Assembly: GCA_025331435.1 (NCBI GenBank) | Contig: JAIWNI010000099.1 | Coordinates: 1-64,000 of the forward strand | Length of the DNA stretch: 64,000 nucleotides | From: Choanephora cucurbitarum | Taxonomy: Eukaryota > Mucoromycota > Mucoromycetes > Mucorales > Choanephoraceae | Reading direction: 5' to 3' | Part shown: one piece after another, positions 1 to 11,266 of the stretch | How the letters are laid out: every line of letters begins with the position of its first letter | Position numbering within the stretch: the stretch's first letter is position 1 | Made by a program: the position numbers and the translations under genes | Notes under the pieces: model-generated | Told to the model about the DNA's origin: nothing | Seen by the model: only the letters and a program-made list of their open reading frames with translations | The model's database searches: none

Positions 1-2413
1 AAATAAAGTCAAAGTTCCCCCCAGTCAAGTTCAAGTCAAGTCAAGGAAGAAAAAGATGGCTCGGGAAAGATGAAAACATGAACAAAAGAAATCGCACAAG
101 CACATACAAACTCACGCATACCCATACGCAGAAACGGAAGGTGGATAAGAAGGTTGGAAGATTCAAAAGCAGATAATGGAAGCAGTACAGGACACAGAAT
201 AAATGGTGCTGCTTATACTTGAAAAGAAAGGCTTGGTTTCTTTTTTATCTTTACTTACTGAGAGGGTATGAACAGTCTCATTATTCTTTTTTGTGGCCTT
301 CGGCTTTCATTTATTTATTGCTGTTGTTATCACAACAATGGGCTTTATGAGGCTGCTATGGATGTGAGCAAATCCAATCAGCCTCAATCTCTGATCAAAG
401 CTGTGATTTGCAATGAGCTCTCTTTTATCCTGATATAGTAGTTCATAATGAATGCTCTTCCCCTGTCAAGGAGCATGATCTGAAGTAGAATGTATAGTAG
501 CAATGGCAGCAGCATACCAGCTCACTGGGTTCTTGGATACGAACCCATTAGCAAACAAGAGAGTTGACAAAGAAGAGGAACAAAAACAGATACTATTTGG
601 GCTATCCTGTTCTCTAGCCAAGTTATTCATCTATATGTTTGCAATAGCTAGCGACATGTTTCTAAATTCAAATCAAACAAGATAGGCCATGGATGATTAA
701 ATGTCCAAAAACTATTTTGACGATGATTCTAACACTTTGATATGGATCGAAGATGTTGTTATAAGAGAGACAGGAGTAAATACTCTAATGTCGGTCGCTT
801 AATTCGAGTCGCTTGATTCGAGTCGCTTGATTCGAGTCGCTTGATTCGAGTTGCCTGATTCAAGGTATAAGAGCAAAGAGATGAGACTCTATTTGTTCTG
901 GCACTTGCAGGTATTTTTATGCTAGCGAATGTTGCAATGATCCAATCCTTGGTTTAATCCTTGATCTTAAACTAAGTCGGTTATTCTTGACAAACCATAG
1001 TTGCTATACGACGCTGTCTGTTGTCACAGTGCCTACTGAAGATGCAAGCGATATAAGTGTATTGCGATCTGGTCTGGTTATGCTATATTTGTTCACTGCA
1101 TCCTATAGTTAAATTCCATAACTATACACAAAGCTTCTTCATGCAATGTTACTTATCATGAGGTATGTTATAGTCAAGTTCTTTGTACTGCTGCAATTGA
1201 TAAATATGTTGGACAGATTAACCCACAAAAGAAAGTAGAGACAAGGTCTTCGACAAAATCAGCTAGTCATAATACTAACTGATGGGATATGGTTTCGATA
1301 TCTCTACTTAAACTAGATTTTGGCTGACTTGTATCAAATGAAGAGGGTAGACATTTGTAATGTGGTTGCTGATCTACTTACATGTAGCCAATATGCTTTT
1401 TCTGCTTCGTTTGACTTTGTATTTTTGCATGATGTTCTTTGATTACGACTGCATTGGATTTGGTTGTCTTGACTTGCTGTTCACCTAGGTTGCATCCTTA
1501 TGCTTATCTGTGAATGGTATCAACGCTATTGACCATTTCGCTTAATAATGAGAGACTAGGCATTTTTATCTTAACCACTATCTAATTCGCATTGCTTTGA
1601 ACTTACTGTTGTTGTGTTTCTTTTTCATCCCCTTTTCAAAAGCAAAAACGAAAATAGAAAAGGGGGACTGGCTCAAATCAAATATGAGATACAAAGAAAT
1701 AAAAACAAATGTTAAGAGTTAACTATTTCTATAAACTTGGCGAGGATGAAAAATCAAAAAAAATATGACGGGAGTACGCACTCTTGGTTGGTTCGTTTCA
1801 ACAGCCATGGTTTCTTTGAGAAAGAACTCTTGATTGAATCCTTTAATTCTTGAGAAGAGGCATATACATGAGATTCTTTAGTATCTACTACTCTGCACTA
1901 TTCCGTCTCCACCAACATCACCGCTTCCTTCTACCTCTTCTTCATCTTCTTCTCTTCCATCAACAAATGCAACAACAGAATTCGTATATCTTTTCTTCTT
2001 CATTCAAAATAATTCTAGCCTTTGTCGCTATCATCGCCTCACTTATCATCTCAAGCATCTTCGATCTGTTACTAAAAAGGTTCACTCTTGCCTGGTGTTT
2101 CAGGATTCCAAGCAAACTGTCCCACTCTGATCCTTCGCCAAACAAATCCAGCTCTATTTCGTTACTCATCCAAACATAGAAAGCGAAATCAAACAAGCCT
2201 TTCTTTTCAAGTATAAGCAGCATCATTTATTCTGTGTCCTGTACTGCTTCCATTTCTGCTTTTGAATCTTCCAACCTTCTTATCCACCTTCCGTTTTCTG
2301 CGTATGGGTATGCGTGAGTTTGTATGTGCTTGTGCGATTTCTTTGTTCATGTTTCATCTTTCCGAGCCATCTTTTTCTTCCTTGACTTGACTTGACTTGA
2401 CTTGACTTTATTT
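1..2413. mobile_element. Fold-back element with long terminal inverted repeats
   Basis: The segment 1-235 reads as the reverse complement of 2194-2413, with only scattered single-base differences and a small insertion near 15-30. Both arms share, for example, GGAAGCAGTACAGGACACAG (left, near 178-197) and its complement on the right (near 2234-2253). The 1.96-kb centre (236-2193) holds no convincing protein. A long-arm, coding-poor palindrome is typical of fold-back or non-autonomous TIR transposons. The outer end of the right arm runs into a TTTAC microsatellite and the left arm starts at the window edge, so target duplications cannot be judged. The element may extend left of base 1. Confidence 0.75.
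793..861. repeat. 14-bp tandem repeat (about 5 units)
   Basis: The unit GAGTCGCTTGATTC is repeated head to tail about five times. The first copy (GGTCGCTTAATTC) and the last (GAGTTGCCTGATTC) are diverged. It lies inside the fold-back element, in a non-coding stretch. It could be a minisatellite or a cluster of protein-binding sites; nothing in the sequence decides. Confidence 0.85.
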
Positions 2414-2543
2414 TACTTTACTTTACTTGACTTGACTTTATTTCACTTTACTTTACTTTACTTTACTTTACTTTACTTTACTTTACTTTACTTTACTTTA
2501 CTTTACTTTACTTTACTTTACTTTACTTTACTTTACTTTACTA
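2405..2543. repeat. TTTAC pentanucleotide microsatellite
   Basis: About 25 copies of the pentamer CTTTA, with CTTGA variants at the left end, directly outside the right arm of the fold-back element. The same pentamer recurs at 5331-5392. An apparent reading frame across it (repeated Phe-Thr-Leu-Leu-Tyr) is only the translation of the repeat. A short CTG/TTG repeat follows near 2559-2592. Confidence 0.95.
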
Positions 2544-3059
2544 AAAAAAAACAAAGCATGTTGCTGTTGTTGCTGTTGCTGTTGTTGCTGTATACCGAAT
2601 ACTCGCAGCTTCAACCACCCAAGTAATCAAATATCCAGCCAACCATCCATCCAGCAGATCTGCTTTCCAAAGCTTGCCAGGTCACTTCTTTCTATAGCAT
2701 GAAGCACATAGCACATAGACAGAAAAGGCAACGTCTCGCACAATCTTCCGAAATAGCAGAAGCTGCTGTATACTAATCACTGTTCTTTGTCTTCCATTCT
2801 CTCCCACCTATTTTCGCTTCCACTTCCACTTCCACTTCCATTTTCATTTTCATTGTTATAAATAATACAGTATCCATAAATATAAGCACATATGTATACA
2901 TATATATGTGAAAAGTGCACGAAAAGCTAGAGAGGCAGTCATACACGATTCAGGTCCATATATAGGGTGTGTGAATATACATAAGCACAAATATAGATAG
3001 ACACTTGTACATAAGTGTGTGTTTGTGCGTATCTAAATGCTGTTGCAAATAGAGCATCG

Positions 3060-3062
<3 letters not shown>

Positions 3063-3106
<44 letters not shown>

Positions 3107-3112
3107 TGTGTA
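3063..3112. repeat. GT dinucleotide microsatellite
   Basis: An almost uninterrupted GT run of about 22 units with flanking imperfect GT. Similar imperfect GT/CA tracts lie near 3015-3030 and 3985-4015. No coding content is visible around it; the frame reading Cys-Val-Cys-Val is a repeat artefact. Confidence 0.95.
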
Positions 3113-3239
3113 TTCAAATGCTATTGCAAATGAGTGTCAGCCGAATAGGTTGCCAGGTATATACAGATAGAAAAAAAAAGGTTGCTGATTTATCATGCTT
3201 CGTACCTCATTCATATAGCTCATCAGCAAAACTATACAA

Positions 3240-3650
3240 ACAAGTAATCGCTCCCTCTCAGTACTTTCGCATCAAGCACAATATAAAATATGCAAAAGTC
3301 CTCGCGATGCCTTGGACAGACACAACTTCTGATCCTGGGTTGTTGTGCGCGGACAAGACGGAAGCAGCGATCAGCTTTCTACTCCATCCCTGTTGGTGTC
3401 CAGAAAAAAAAAAGCACTTACAAAGTTGCACGGTCAATGCAAATGCTCGCGATGCCTTGGACAGACATAACTCCCAACCGAAAGTGTTTAGTGCCTAGAC
3501 TGGACAGATGGTAGCAGTCGGTAACCTACTCTGTCATCTTCAGTTAGTAATAATATACATACATACGCGTAAAAGAACACATACATACATATACAAAACC
3601 TTCCTTTCTTACTTGCAAAGTAGCACAGCCAATACAAGCATTCAAATCCT
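3240..3650. repeat. Diverged tandem repeat, about 145-180 bp unit
   Basis: Two segments near 3291-3325 and 3439-3471 share the block TCGCGATGCCTTGGACAGAC. The block preceding the second (CTTACAAAGTTGCACGGTCA, near 3415) recurs in altered form near 3612 (CTTGCAAAGTAGCACAGCCA). This points to two or three old head-to-tail copies of a 145-180 bp unit. No open frame is conserved between the copies, so I call it a non-coding repeat. Confidence 0.6.
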
Positions 3651-4059
3651 ATTTCGCCATTAAACACATCCTAAGACAAGATTGACCTAATCAGTGACAA
3701 CGACTTGACCTTTTTTTTTCTCTCTCTCTTCAGATGCCCTAAAAGAACAAAAGCAGAGTAGAGTAGGTAAAAAAGAGCCCAAAAACTCCTATAACTGATA
3801 CATGATATGATAGAAAAGTAGATACCCTCTTTCGACCACAAACAACTCCATACAAGTACAAAAGACAAGCACAAAAGACAAGTACAGAAGTAAATGATGC
3901 GAAGATGAGGGGGGGATAAAACAGTTCACCAGAAGAAAAAAAAAACTATTCAAAGAAAGATAGAAGCCATACACATATAGTCCCTTACACACACGCACAC
4001 ACACGCTGACACAGAGACATACAAGCATACAACTCTTTCTCCTCCTTCAAAAGTAGCTA

Positions 4060-4890
4060 ATAGCTTCTAAAAGTTCGCTACGCTTTTAGTGGTTATCTCC
4101 TTTTCTCTTGGAATTAATGAAGTCCTTGGTTCTTCAAAAAATCCTCATCATCCAGCCCAAGAAGTTCATGACGCTTCAAAGATCTTCATGATGTAGCTTC
4201 AAGACCTCAGGCCCCTTGAGATCAAGAGCTATATTAAACTCCTTTTGTTTTTTTCATAGAAGTTAATCACGCTCCTATGTATCTGCCAGAAGTTAACCAC
4301 GCTTCCAACAGTCGCAAGCTTTTTTTGACCATCATCCTGATCCAAAGATGACAGCCCTTTTTTTTTTAGAAGTGCACCACGCTTCTATATATCTGCCAGA
4401 AGTTCGTCACGCTTCCAACAGTTGCAAGCTTTTTTTTTTTAGAAGTTTGCCACGCTTCTATTGTATTCCTTTGTTACTTGTCAAAAGTTCGTCACGCTTT
4501 CAACAGTTGCTTGCTTGCTTGCTTTTGACCGCCAAATAGAACAAGAGTCCAGATCGTCATCCAGAGATTCTCAAACTAAATGGACAGCCTTTCTCTTTTC
4601 ATTCCTGCTAGAAGTTCGCCACGCTTCCAACAGTCGCTTGCTTGCTTGCTTTCTCTTGACCGCCAAACAGAACTAGATTCCAGATCGTCACCCAGAGATT
4701 CTCGAACTAGATGGACAGCCTTTTTTTTTTTTAGAAGTTTGCCAGGCTTCTATATCTCATTATCTGTTTTCACAAGAAGTTCGCTACGCTTCAAGTGTTG
4801 CAAGCTCTTTTAGAAGTTGACCAGACTTCTATATATGTATCTGTTTCGTATCTACCAGAAGTTTCCCAGGCTTCCAGTAGTCGCAAGCTT
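4060..4890. repeat. Degenerate array of GAAGTTNNNCACGCTTC units
   Basis: About eleven occurrences of AGAAGTT-N3-CACGCTTC (allowing one or two changes) lie at about 4068, 4259, 4289, 4368, 4411, 4440, 4483, 4609, 4732, 4775, 4811 and 4857. Many are followed by CAACAGTYGCAAGC or CTTGCTTGCTT. Each unit starts GAAG and ends CTTC, so it could form a small stem. A larger duplication is superimposed: the segment 4502-4589 is repeated, slightly changed, at 4628-4720 (shared CAGATCGTCA and CAGAGATTCT blocks). No stable reading frame is preserved, so this is a repeat and not a gene. Confidence 0.8.
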
Positions 4891-5330
4891 TTGTTTGAAA
4901 AGGAGAATAAGAAAAAAAAAAAAGAGGAGAAGCAAAAAATTGGATAGAACACCCCTGGTGTAACCGCGACTGAGGCTGGTGAAAATTTCGCGCGACGTAA
5001 TTGGCCGAAATTTATGTTACGTAGTTCTAGAAAGAAAAAATTGAGTCTGAGTTTTCTTTGCTATTTTTGTGCCGCTAGACCTTGAAGATCATTTCGTTTG
5101 CCTTTTGTGTCTTGCTGTGAGTCCAAAAATAGTTTACTTGCCCATCAATGCGTCTAGTCTATTCTGAGCTGACAAGAACTGATTGTGAGATTACTTGCAA
5201 GCTACAATGAAGAGAGGAGCAAATAGAATAGAATGGAATAAATAGAACAAAAGGCTAGAGATGCAACATTAGAGTAAGAATCAAAGCTTCTTGAGGTGTG
5301 CAAATTCAGCATGCCAATGTCTTTTTGTTC

Positions 5331-5392
5331 TTTACTTTACTTTACTTTACTTTACTTTACTTTACTTTACTTTACTTTACTTTACTTTACTC
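5331..5392. repeat. Second TTTAC pentanucleotide microsatellite
   Basis: About twelve copies of TTTAC in perfect register, the same pentamer and strand as at 2405-2543. It lies shortly before a segment that resembles the fold-back element core, so the microsatellite may have been spread with the element. Confidence 0.95.
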
Positions 5393-5479
5393 TATTTTTT
5401 TTATCTTTGATTTTCTCTATTTTTCTTTAATTTTCTCTTCCTGAGAAAAGACTACTTCTGGCAGAAATTTGGTAAAACA

Positions 5480-6480
5480 ATATTTACATTTGGTTAGATA
5501 GTATTGCTTTAGTGATCTTTTTTTTAAGGAAACAATCATGTCGAAATCATGCTAAATTTCATCTAAAATTAGAGCCCAATTGAGATGGATTGCAACGTTT
5601 TGATATGGCCAAAGTAAAATGTAGTAAGAAAGGCAAAAGTAAATACTTCGAGATTGGCTATACAGTTTTATTTGGTCAAGTGAAAAGAAGGATTCTATCC
5701 ATTCTAACGCTTGTAAATATGTTTAATATGGCTAATGTCTTACTGACTTCATTTTTGGTTTCAAGCTAAATGGATCACCCTTAATAGTTATAATCGCTAT
5801 ATGTAGTTGATTATTGTTACAGTGATTGTCAATTAGATGGATGGTGTATTTGTAGCTGCTGTTATACTCAATTCTGCTGCATCTATAGTTGTGTATGTAG
5901 CTATAGATGTATCACTATGTATTGTTACTTAGTATGAGACATGTCATAGTCAATGTCTCTGTATTGTCACGATTGATACATACGTTAGATAGAAAAGCTC
6001 GCGAGAAGGTGAAGACAAAAACTTCATTAAGGTTAGATCATCACCTAAAATCTACTAGCATTTGTGTCTGAAGAGAGAAAAGAATTGTATACGCATATGA
6101 GCTGTGGTGTATCTTTGCTCGCATATAACTATCTTCGTAACAAACTATACTCTCCTTCTGTACGATTGCGAAGACCATAGAGGGTTGAAGCGAGTATGTC
6201 AAGCACAACTGACTAATCGTCTTGAAAGGCACGAGGTAAAAGACAAAAAATCCGGTAAGACGGGCCCAAGTCTTTGGCTGATGCTGGATATTCTGTTAGC
6301 GTTGATCACCTAGCTGATGTCAAACGGTAGCAGCAAGCCCTTGATTCTCAATAATGTCATTTACAAGTGCTTGCTTCTCTTATCACACTTAATGGCTTAC
6401 TGTTGTATATAGCTTTCTTTGATTTTGCGTTCAATATCGCAGAACTCTCTCAATTTCGATTCTTGACAATACGCAAAAAA
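5480..6480. repeat. Diverged relative of the fold-back element core
   Basis: Several blocks match the centre of the fold-back element in the same order and orientation: a TTTGATATGG block (5603 here, about 738 there), an AGTAAATACT block, and TGTTACTT followed by ATGAG, ATGT and ATAGTCAA (about 5922-5965 here, 1147-1178 there). The ordered blocks are too many for chance in one locus, but divergence is large. I therefore read this as an old second copy. The inverted-repeat arms are not recognisable here. Reading frames at 6041-6313 are short and unsupported. Confidence 0.55.
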
Positions 6481-6637
6481 AAAAATCGCTTCTATGTATG
6501 CATGTACTTATATAGTTGAACAACTATGAGCTTTCTCCTTCTTTTATTTCTATTGGTAAATTATAGGCTACTATTAGACAACTTATCTGTACCTGAGATA
6601 ATATGTTCTGAATAGGATACATGAATGGTGTTGATAC

Positions 6638-7980
6638 TACAGTCACACCAAATAAATCTACATACGATTTTTATATATTTGAACAACTGATAAATATGGC
6701 ATGTGTTGTAATAAGCATTGGAAACTCTGAAGTAGACCTCATACTCTCAATAATTGACCAAAATGTAGTTCAACTCATGGCGTTTTCAGAAAATATAAAA
6801 GAAAAAATATCTCTTAATACTTTGTTGGGTCGCCATTGGCTTCTACAACTGCCTTACAGCGATCGGGCATACTGCCAACTAAGCGTTCTGCAAGCTCATG
6901 GCTGATCTTACCCCAACTTTCTTCTAACGCAACCTTCAGCTGATCAACATTACTGATGTTTGGCCTTCTCTCTTCGATGAGCTCCACAGATGCTCAATTA
7001 GGTTGAGATCAGGGCTTTGTGGAGGCCAGAAGTCAAAGCGGTTGATTTAATGGGAGTCTGTCCACCACAGTCGCATACTCACCTGTGTGGCAGGTGGCGC
7101 CGTCTTCTCGTAATATGAAGTCTTTGTCCATCTTCTGGTTCAAATCAATGAACCAAGGCAAAAAAAATTAGCAAAAATATTGATGTAGGCATCCTAATCT
7201 ATAGAGCCATCAACAAAGGCCAAAGGACCAAAACCATCTCCCCGAAAACAGCCCCAAATCATGACACTGCCTTTTCCCCGCTTTGTTGTAGAGACAAAAT
7301 GATCAGCTTGGTATCTCTCACCGGCCTTGCGGACCACTCTGACTCCTCTACAATAGTCCTCGACAGTGAACCGTAATTCATCCGACCAAACTACACGTCT
7401 CCAGTCATTCTTTGTCCAGTTGACCCTTTCCTTAGCCCAACGAAGCCTTTTCAACCTATTTTCCTCTGACAGCTTTGGCTTGTGTGCCGCAAAGTAGGAA
7501 CCAAAGCCCAAATCCTTCAAATACCTGATTAAAGTATCTCGATGGATGACAATTCCACTTACCTTTGCCTCCATATTAATTTGGGTATATGAGGCAAGCG
7601 GATTGCGTCTCGTAATCAATTCAAGACTTCTTGCATCCCTTTCACTCAGCTTCTTGGATCTTCCAGGGCTAGTACGACCAATAGGTGTACCAGTTTGGTC
7701 GACACGGTCCAACAAAGTCTGCACTAGTTGCTTTACTGAGCTCAACAACGTCTACAATGTTTTGCTTGGAAAGATTTGCTTTTCTAAGGTATTAAATGTC
7801 CCACAAGACAGGCTCTTCTAGTTTCCAGCCACGCTTGGCATTCTCGGAAGGCGGCTCCACTGTTTGTTTTTTGTTGTTTTCTAGGAGTCATATGTAGTTT
7901 TATAAAGAAAAGTAATAAAAAGTATATTAAAAATTCCTATGAACTTTTGGCCGTATGTAGATTTATTCGGTGTGATTGTA
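6638..7980 (-). mobile_element. Tc1/mariner-type DNA transposon (decayed)
   Basis: The element is bounded by TA dinucleotides at 6638-6639 and 7979-7980. It has terminal inverted repeats of about 27 bp beginning CAGTCACACC at the left and CAATCACACC at the right, each continuing into AATAAATCTACATACG. TA target duplication and CA(G/A)T ends are hallmarks of Tc1/mariner transposons. About 1.34 kb lies between the ends, the usual size, and the interior holds one broken transposase gene on the minus strand. The left end faces unrelated AT-rich DNA and the right end directly meets the LINE ORF2 remnant. Confidence 0.92.
6805..7891 (-). pseudogene. Tc1-type DDE transposase, frameshifted
   Basis: The minus-strand frame 7194-7748 encodes 184 aa with a helix-turn-helix region, then WRRVVWSDELRFTV carrying the first catalytic Asp, then KGSVMIWGCF, all typical of Tc1-family transposases. 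The gene continues past a stop at about 7193. It includes the expected DGATCHTG block with the second Asp (about 7105-7130) and, after a frameshift, FWPPQSPDLNLIEHLW with the final Glu (about 6985-7030). An ATG at 7889-7891 starting MTPRKQQ is a likely original start; stops and shifts separate it from the main frame. At least three lesions make it inactive. Transposition would need a transposase supplied from elsewhere. Confidence 0.9.
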
Positions 7981-10900
7981 GCACAGACAGTAGGCCACCA
8001 AGAGGACCAGTGCAAAAGAGAGGCAGAATGACGTTGGTCATTGGGCGCCGGAGGAGAAGAGAGCAAGGGGAGTTGATTCAGCACAAAATCCAGAGGATTA
8101 GGCTGAGCATGAGCAGCAACACCAAGACAAGAGGCAACAGAGAGACAAGAGAGCAAGTGATTACGAGAGGCGTGGGGATGACCACAGCGACAAGGAACAG
8201 GACGAGCAGGCAACCAGCCCATCTTTCAACGAAGAAGACGACTACGCTCCCACGCCGTCATCGGCAGCAAGAGAATGGGGTCAACACCCAGAACAGGACG
8301 ACAAGCACGCAAGAGAACCAGACCATCGGGTTTGGACAAAAGACCAGCCAGGTAGGCACGCCTATACCGTCTAATGACAGGCTTGGGATCACCACCAGAG
8401 GTAGCAATCCACTGCTGCAAAGACGGAAAGCGAGACACAGAGGGAGACACAGAAGAGTAGACAGAAGAGGAGCAGACCAGTTTCCAGATGGAGTTGTTCT
8501 GCAGCAATTTGGGACAACGGAAGCGAGGAGCAACGGGAACAGAGGCAATGTGGGCAAGCACCACCGCGAGCAAGGTGTCAGACGGCAGCTGCTGCATTCG
8601 GACCAGCATCTTGAAACCAAGGATGGCAACACGTTCTTTCATAGATGGCAAGTGGGTTAGATGCCTAAACACCACTGTAGAAGCTTTGGAGTGGCCACCA
8701 AAAGCAAGACGAAGACACAGATCTTGAGCACGCTCAACGACCTTAAGGTCACGTACCAAGAGAGTAGAGACAGCAAGACCATGCTCAAGCTTTGGCCGGA
8801 TGAAGGTGACATAGAGCCGAGCAGAGGTCAAACGGGAGAAGCCAGTTGAATGGACACCCATAGGTTGCAAACCAGAGCGCATAGCCACCATGGCGGAACA
8901 AGCATTACGCTGGACCAGACGAGTAGCACCCAATTGAGCCTTGCTATTGAAGCGCAAGCCCAAATAGTCAAAGGACTCGGCAACAGGGAGAGCAGTACCA
9001 TATAGGCGCAGAGGAGACACACGACCAGTATATACCGGCGGATTCACTACCACGTACTTGGCCGGATTCCAGCGGTATCCAAGAGGCAGAGAGTGTTCTT
9101 CGGCTTTCTTGAGCAAGCGAGGCATAGTCTCAACGGTATCAATCAAGACGACATTGCCAGCATAAAGCAGTGAGTTGATCCAGAGGTCATCATACTGACG
9201 TTGAGGCATGGATCCAAACACACGTGACCGAGGCATCGAGATGGACCGAAGTACAGTAGGGAGCAAGTTGATGTACACAGAGTACAGGTAAGGAGACAGG
9301 ATTGAGCCTTGCAAGACACCAGTACCAGGCCAGAAAGAAGGAGAGCGAGCACCAGACACCAGGACTTCAACTTGCACATTGTCAAACAGACAACGCAGTA
9401 GACCAATAAGAGGATCAGATACATAGGTCTCAAGAGCACGCCAGACAATGTTACGATCAACACTATCATAGGCTTGCTTGATATCCAAGAAACAGAGGAC
9501 AGGAGGTTCACCAAAGTGGTCGGCGGCATGCTGACGACAAAGCTCATGTAGGGACAAGGCTTGATCCAGCGTACCACGATTAGCCCGAAAGCCACCTTGC
9601 ACAATATCCAGCGAAGGACCAGAATCCTAGAGCTCAGGGTACACGCACAACTCCAGCAACTTGCGCATGACCGAAGTCAAGCTGATGGGCCGATAGTTGG
9701 CTGCATTGAGAGGATCACCTTTCTTGTAAATAGGCACCACCTGTGCAGTACACCAATCACGGGGGATCCGAGACCAGAACCAGCAGAGATAGGAGACAGA
9801 TCATCCACAAGAGGCAGAAGCATTTCAGTACGCAGATGGTCAACACCTGGGGCCTTTCGACGAGAGAGTTTTTCCGAATGGTATCGGATACTAACTCAAT
9901 CGTAAAAGGACACCCATCATCAACAACAGCATCACCAGCATCACCAACAGGAAGAGAGACAGACAGGTCAAGGTCAAACTGAGACTAAAGATACCTAGCG
10001 GTATCAACAGAGACACAAGGGCCGGAAGGCAAAGAAGGGGGAGCAGTGGGGCGGAGAGAGGGCAAGTGATCATCAGCAAAGACAGACCGAAGATGACTTG
10101 ACATCACCGTAGCAGCAACATTAGGACTCTTGGGATGCAAAAACCCAGGAGAGGCAATATGGCTACGCCAAAACCGTTTGATAGAGGCAATCGTGTCAGA
10201 GAAGGGACCAGAAGAGAGCTAGTCCAGAACCAGGTGTTACCAGGAGGTTGTGGCTGCTTGCGAACAACAGACTCATCGAGGCAAAGGTGGATGGTATCAG
10301 TGAGTCTACTAGCAAGAGAATCAACGTCAGGAATAGACCCTTCAGTTGGGAGAGATGCGTGAGTAGAGGTACGATTGTTATGATGCCCGAAGGCTTTGTT
10401 GATCGAATACTTAACCTCTGTCAAGAGTGCATTTTTGATAGGCACGCTATGCAACCTAAAAAGAGACTTGCAAAGTTCTACGTTCTTGTGGTCATATAAA
10501 CAAGACAGTTTCCATAAAAGACGCGGATGAGCAGCAGGTACAGGAGGCAGAGAAGAAAGAGAACAAAACAAAGAGACAAGAACATAATCAAATCCAAGAC
10601 CAGCATCACCGGCAACCAGAGAGGGATCAACTAAATCATCAAAGCTGATGAAGAGATCAATCACACTACTCCAGCTAGAATGCCCAGGTCGAGCACCTTC
10701 CATGCAGCCGGGAGAAAATAAGGTGTGAACACTTTTTGCCAGGAAAAAGTTCCAACAGAAAATACCAGCTTTTTCTATCTACTCAGACAATTGAGTACCA
10801 CGAGTATTGCTTCGAGATTCACCAAGAAGGGGAACACTACGTGCATTCAAATCGCCACAGATGAACGCGTTGGTCTGAGAGACAGAAGGAGAAACATGAA

Positions 10901-11266
10901 CTCATCATGGGACAAGGAAGGAGGGGCATAGACACAATAATTGACTTGGCAGGAAAAGACATAAGGAGAGGAGGAAAGGAGTGGAGTAGCCGGATACGTA
11001 CAAGTGGGGTTCACTAGTAGAGAAATACCCATCTTGCCACGGAAGGATTCAGCAACTGGCTGACCATAGGTATGGTATTGTTGCCAAGAGGTAGGAAAGC
11101 AAAGAGAAGGAAGAAGCCAAGTCTCGGTGATGAAGATGAAAGAAGAGTCATTTGAGTAATCAGTAACAGTGCTAATGGCTTGACGGGCAACACCATTAGC
11201 ATTCCATATGGTCATAGAGAAGTCATAGGTAGAGGGAGTGGAAGGGGTCATAGGATGGGCACTCAT
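7981..11266 (-). pseudogene. LINE ORF2: AP endonuclease and reverse transcriptase, decayed
   Basis: On the minus strand, in order: an endonuclease start (10847-11266; IWNANGVARQAIS and ITETWL), the GDLNARS motif in a shifted frame near 10840, and the SVIDLFIS motif near 10650. A linker follows (10104-10703). The RT begins in broken frames near 9700 (YKKGDPLNAANYRPISLTS) and continues in the long frame 8226-9602 with QGGFRANRGTLDQA, FLDIKQAYDSV, and GVLQGSILSPYLYSVYIN. The catalytic Tyr-Ala-Asp-Asp box reads Tyr-Ala-Gly-Asn, so the enzyme would be dead even without the frameshifts. A Cys/His zinc-knuckle-like segment (PCRCGHPHASRNHLLSC, about 8140-8200) closes the protein. The element is cut off at 7980 by the Tc1-type transposon. 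This is a target-primed non-LTR retrotransposon; the clade cannot be fixed by eye. Confidence 0.92.

Noticed and set aside
503..685. 60-codon plus-strand frame in the fold-back element
   Set aside because: No recognisable domain, isolated, within a repeat; the relative at 5480-6480 does not preserve it.
1850..2226. Overlapping frames on both strands (109 and 88 codons)
   Set aside because: They run into the right inverted-repeat arm, have skewed composition, and the matching left arm does not keep the frame.
2402..2626. 74-codon frame of Phe-Thr-Leu-Leu-Tyr repeats
   Set aside because: Pure translation of the TTTAC microsatellite followed by a CTG run.
3037..3514. 153- and 74-codon frames
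   Set aside because: They start in the GT microsatellite and cross the diverged tandem repeat; copies of the repeat are in different frames.
4348..4813. Overlapping frames rich in Ser, Phe and Leu
   Set aside because: They follow the repeat array and its poly-T tracts; no domain.
4060..4890. CRISPR-like array
   Set aside because: The unit is short, degenerate and irregularly spaced, and the genome is eukaryotic.
10135..11202. Plus-strand frames over the LINE
   Set aside because: Antisense shadows of the decayed ORF2.
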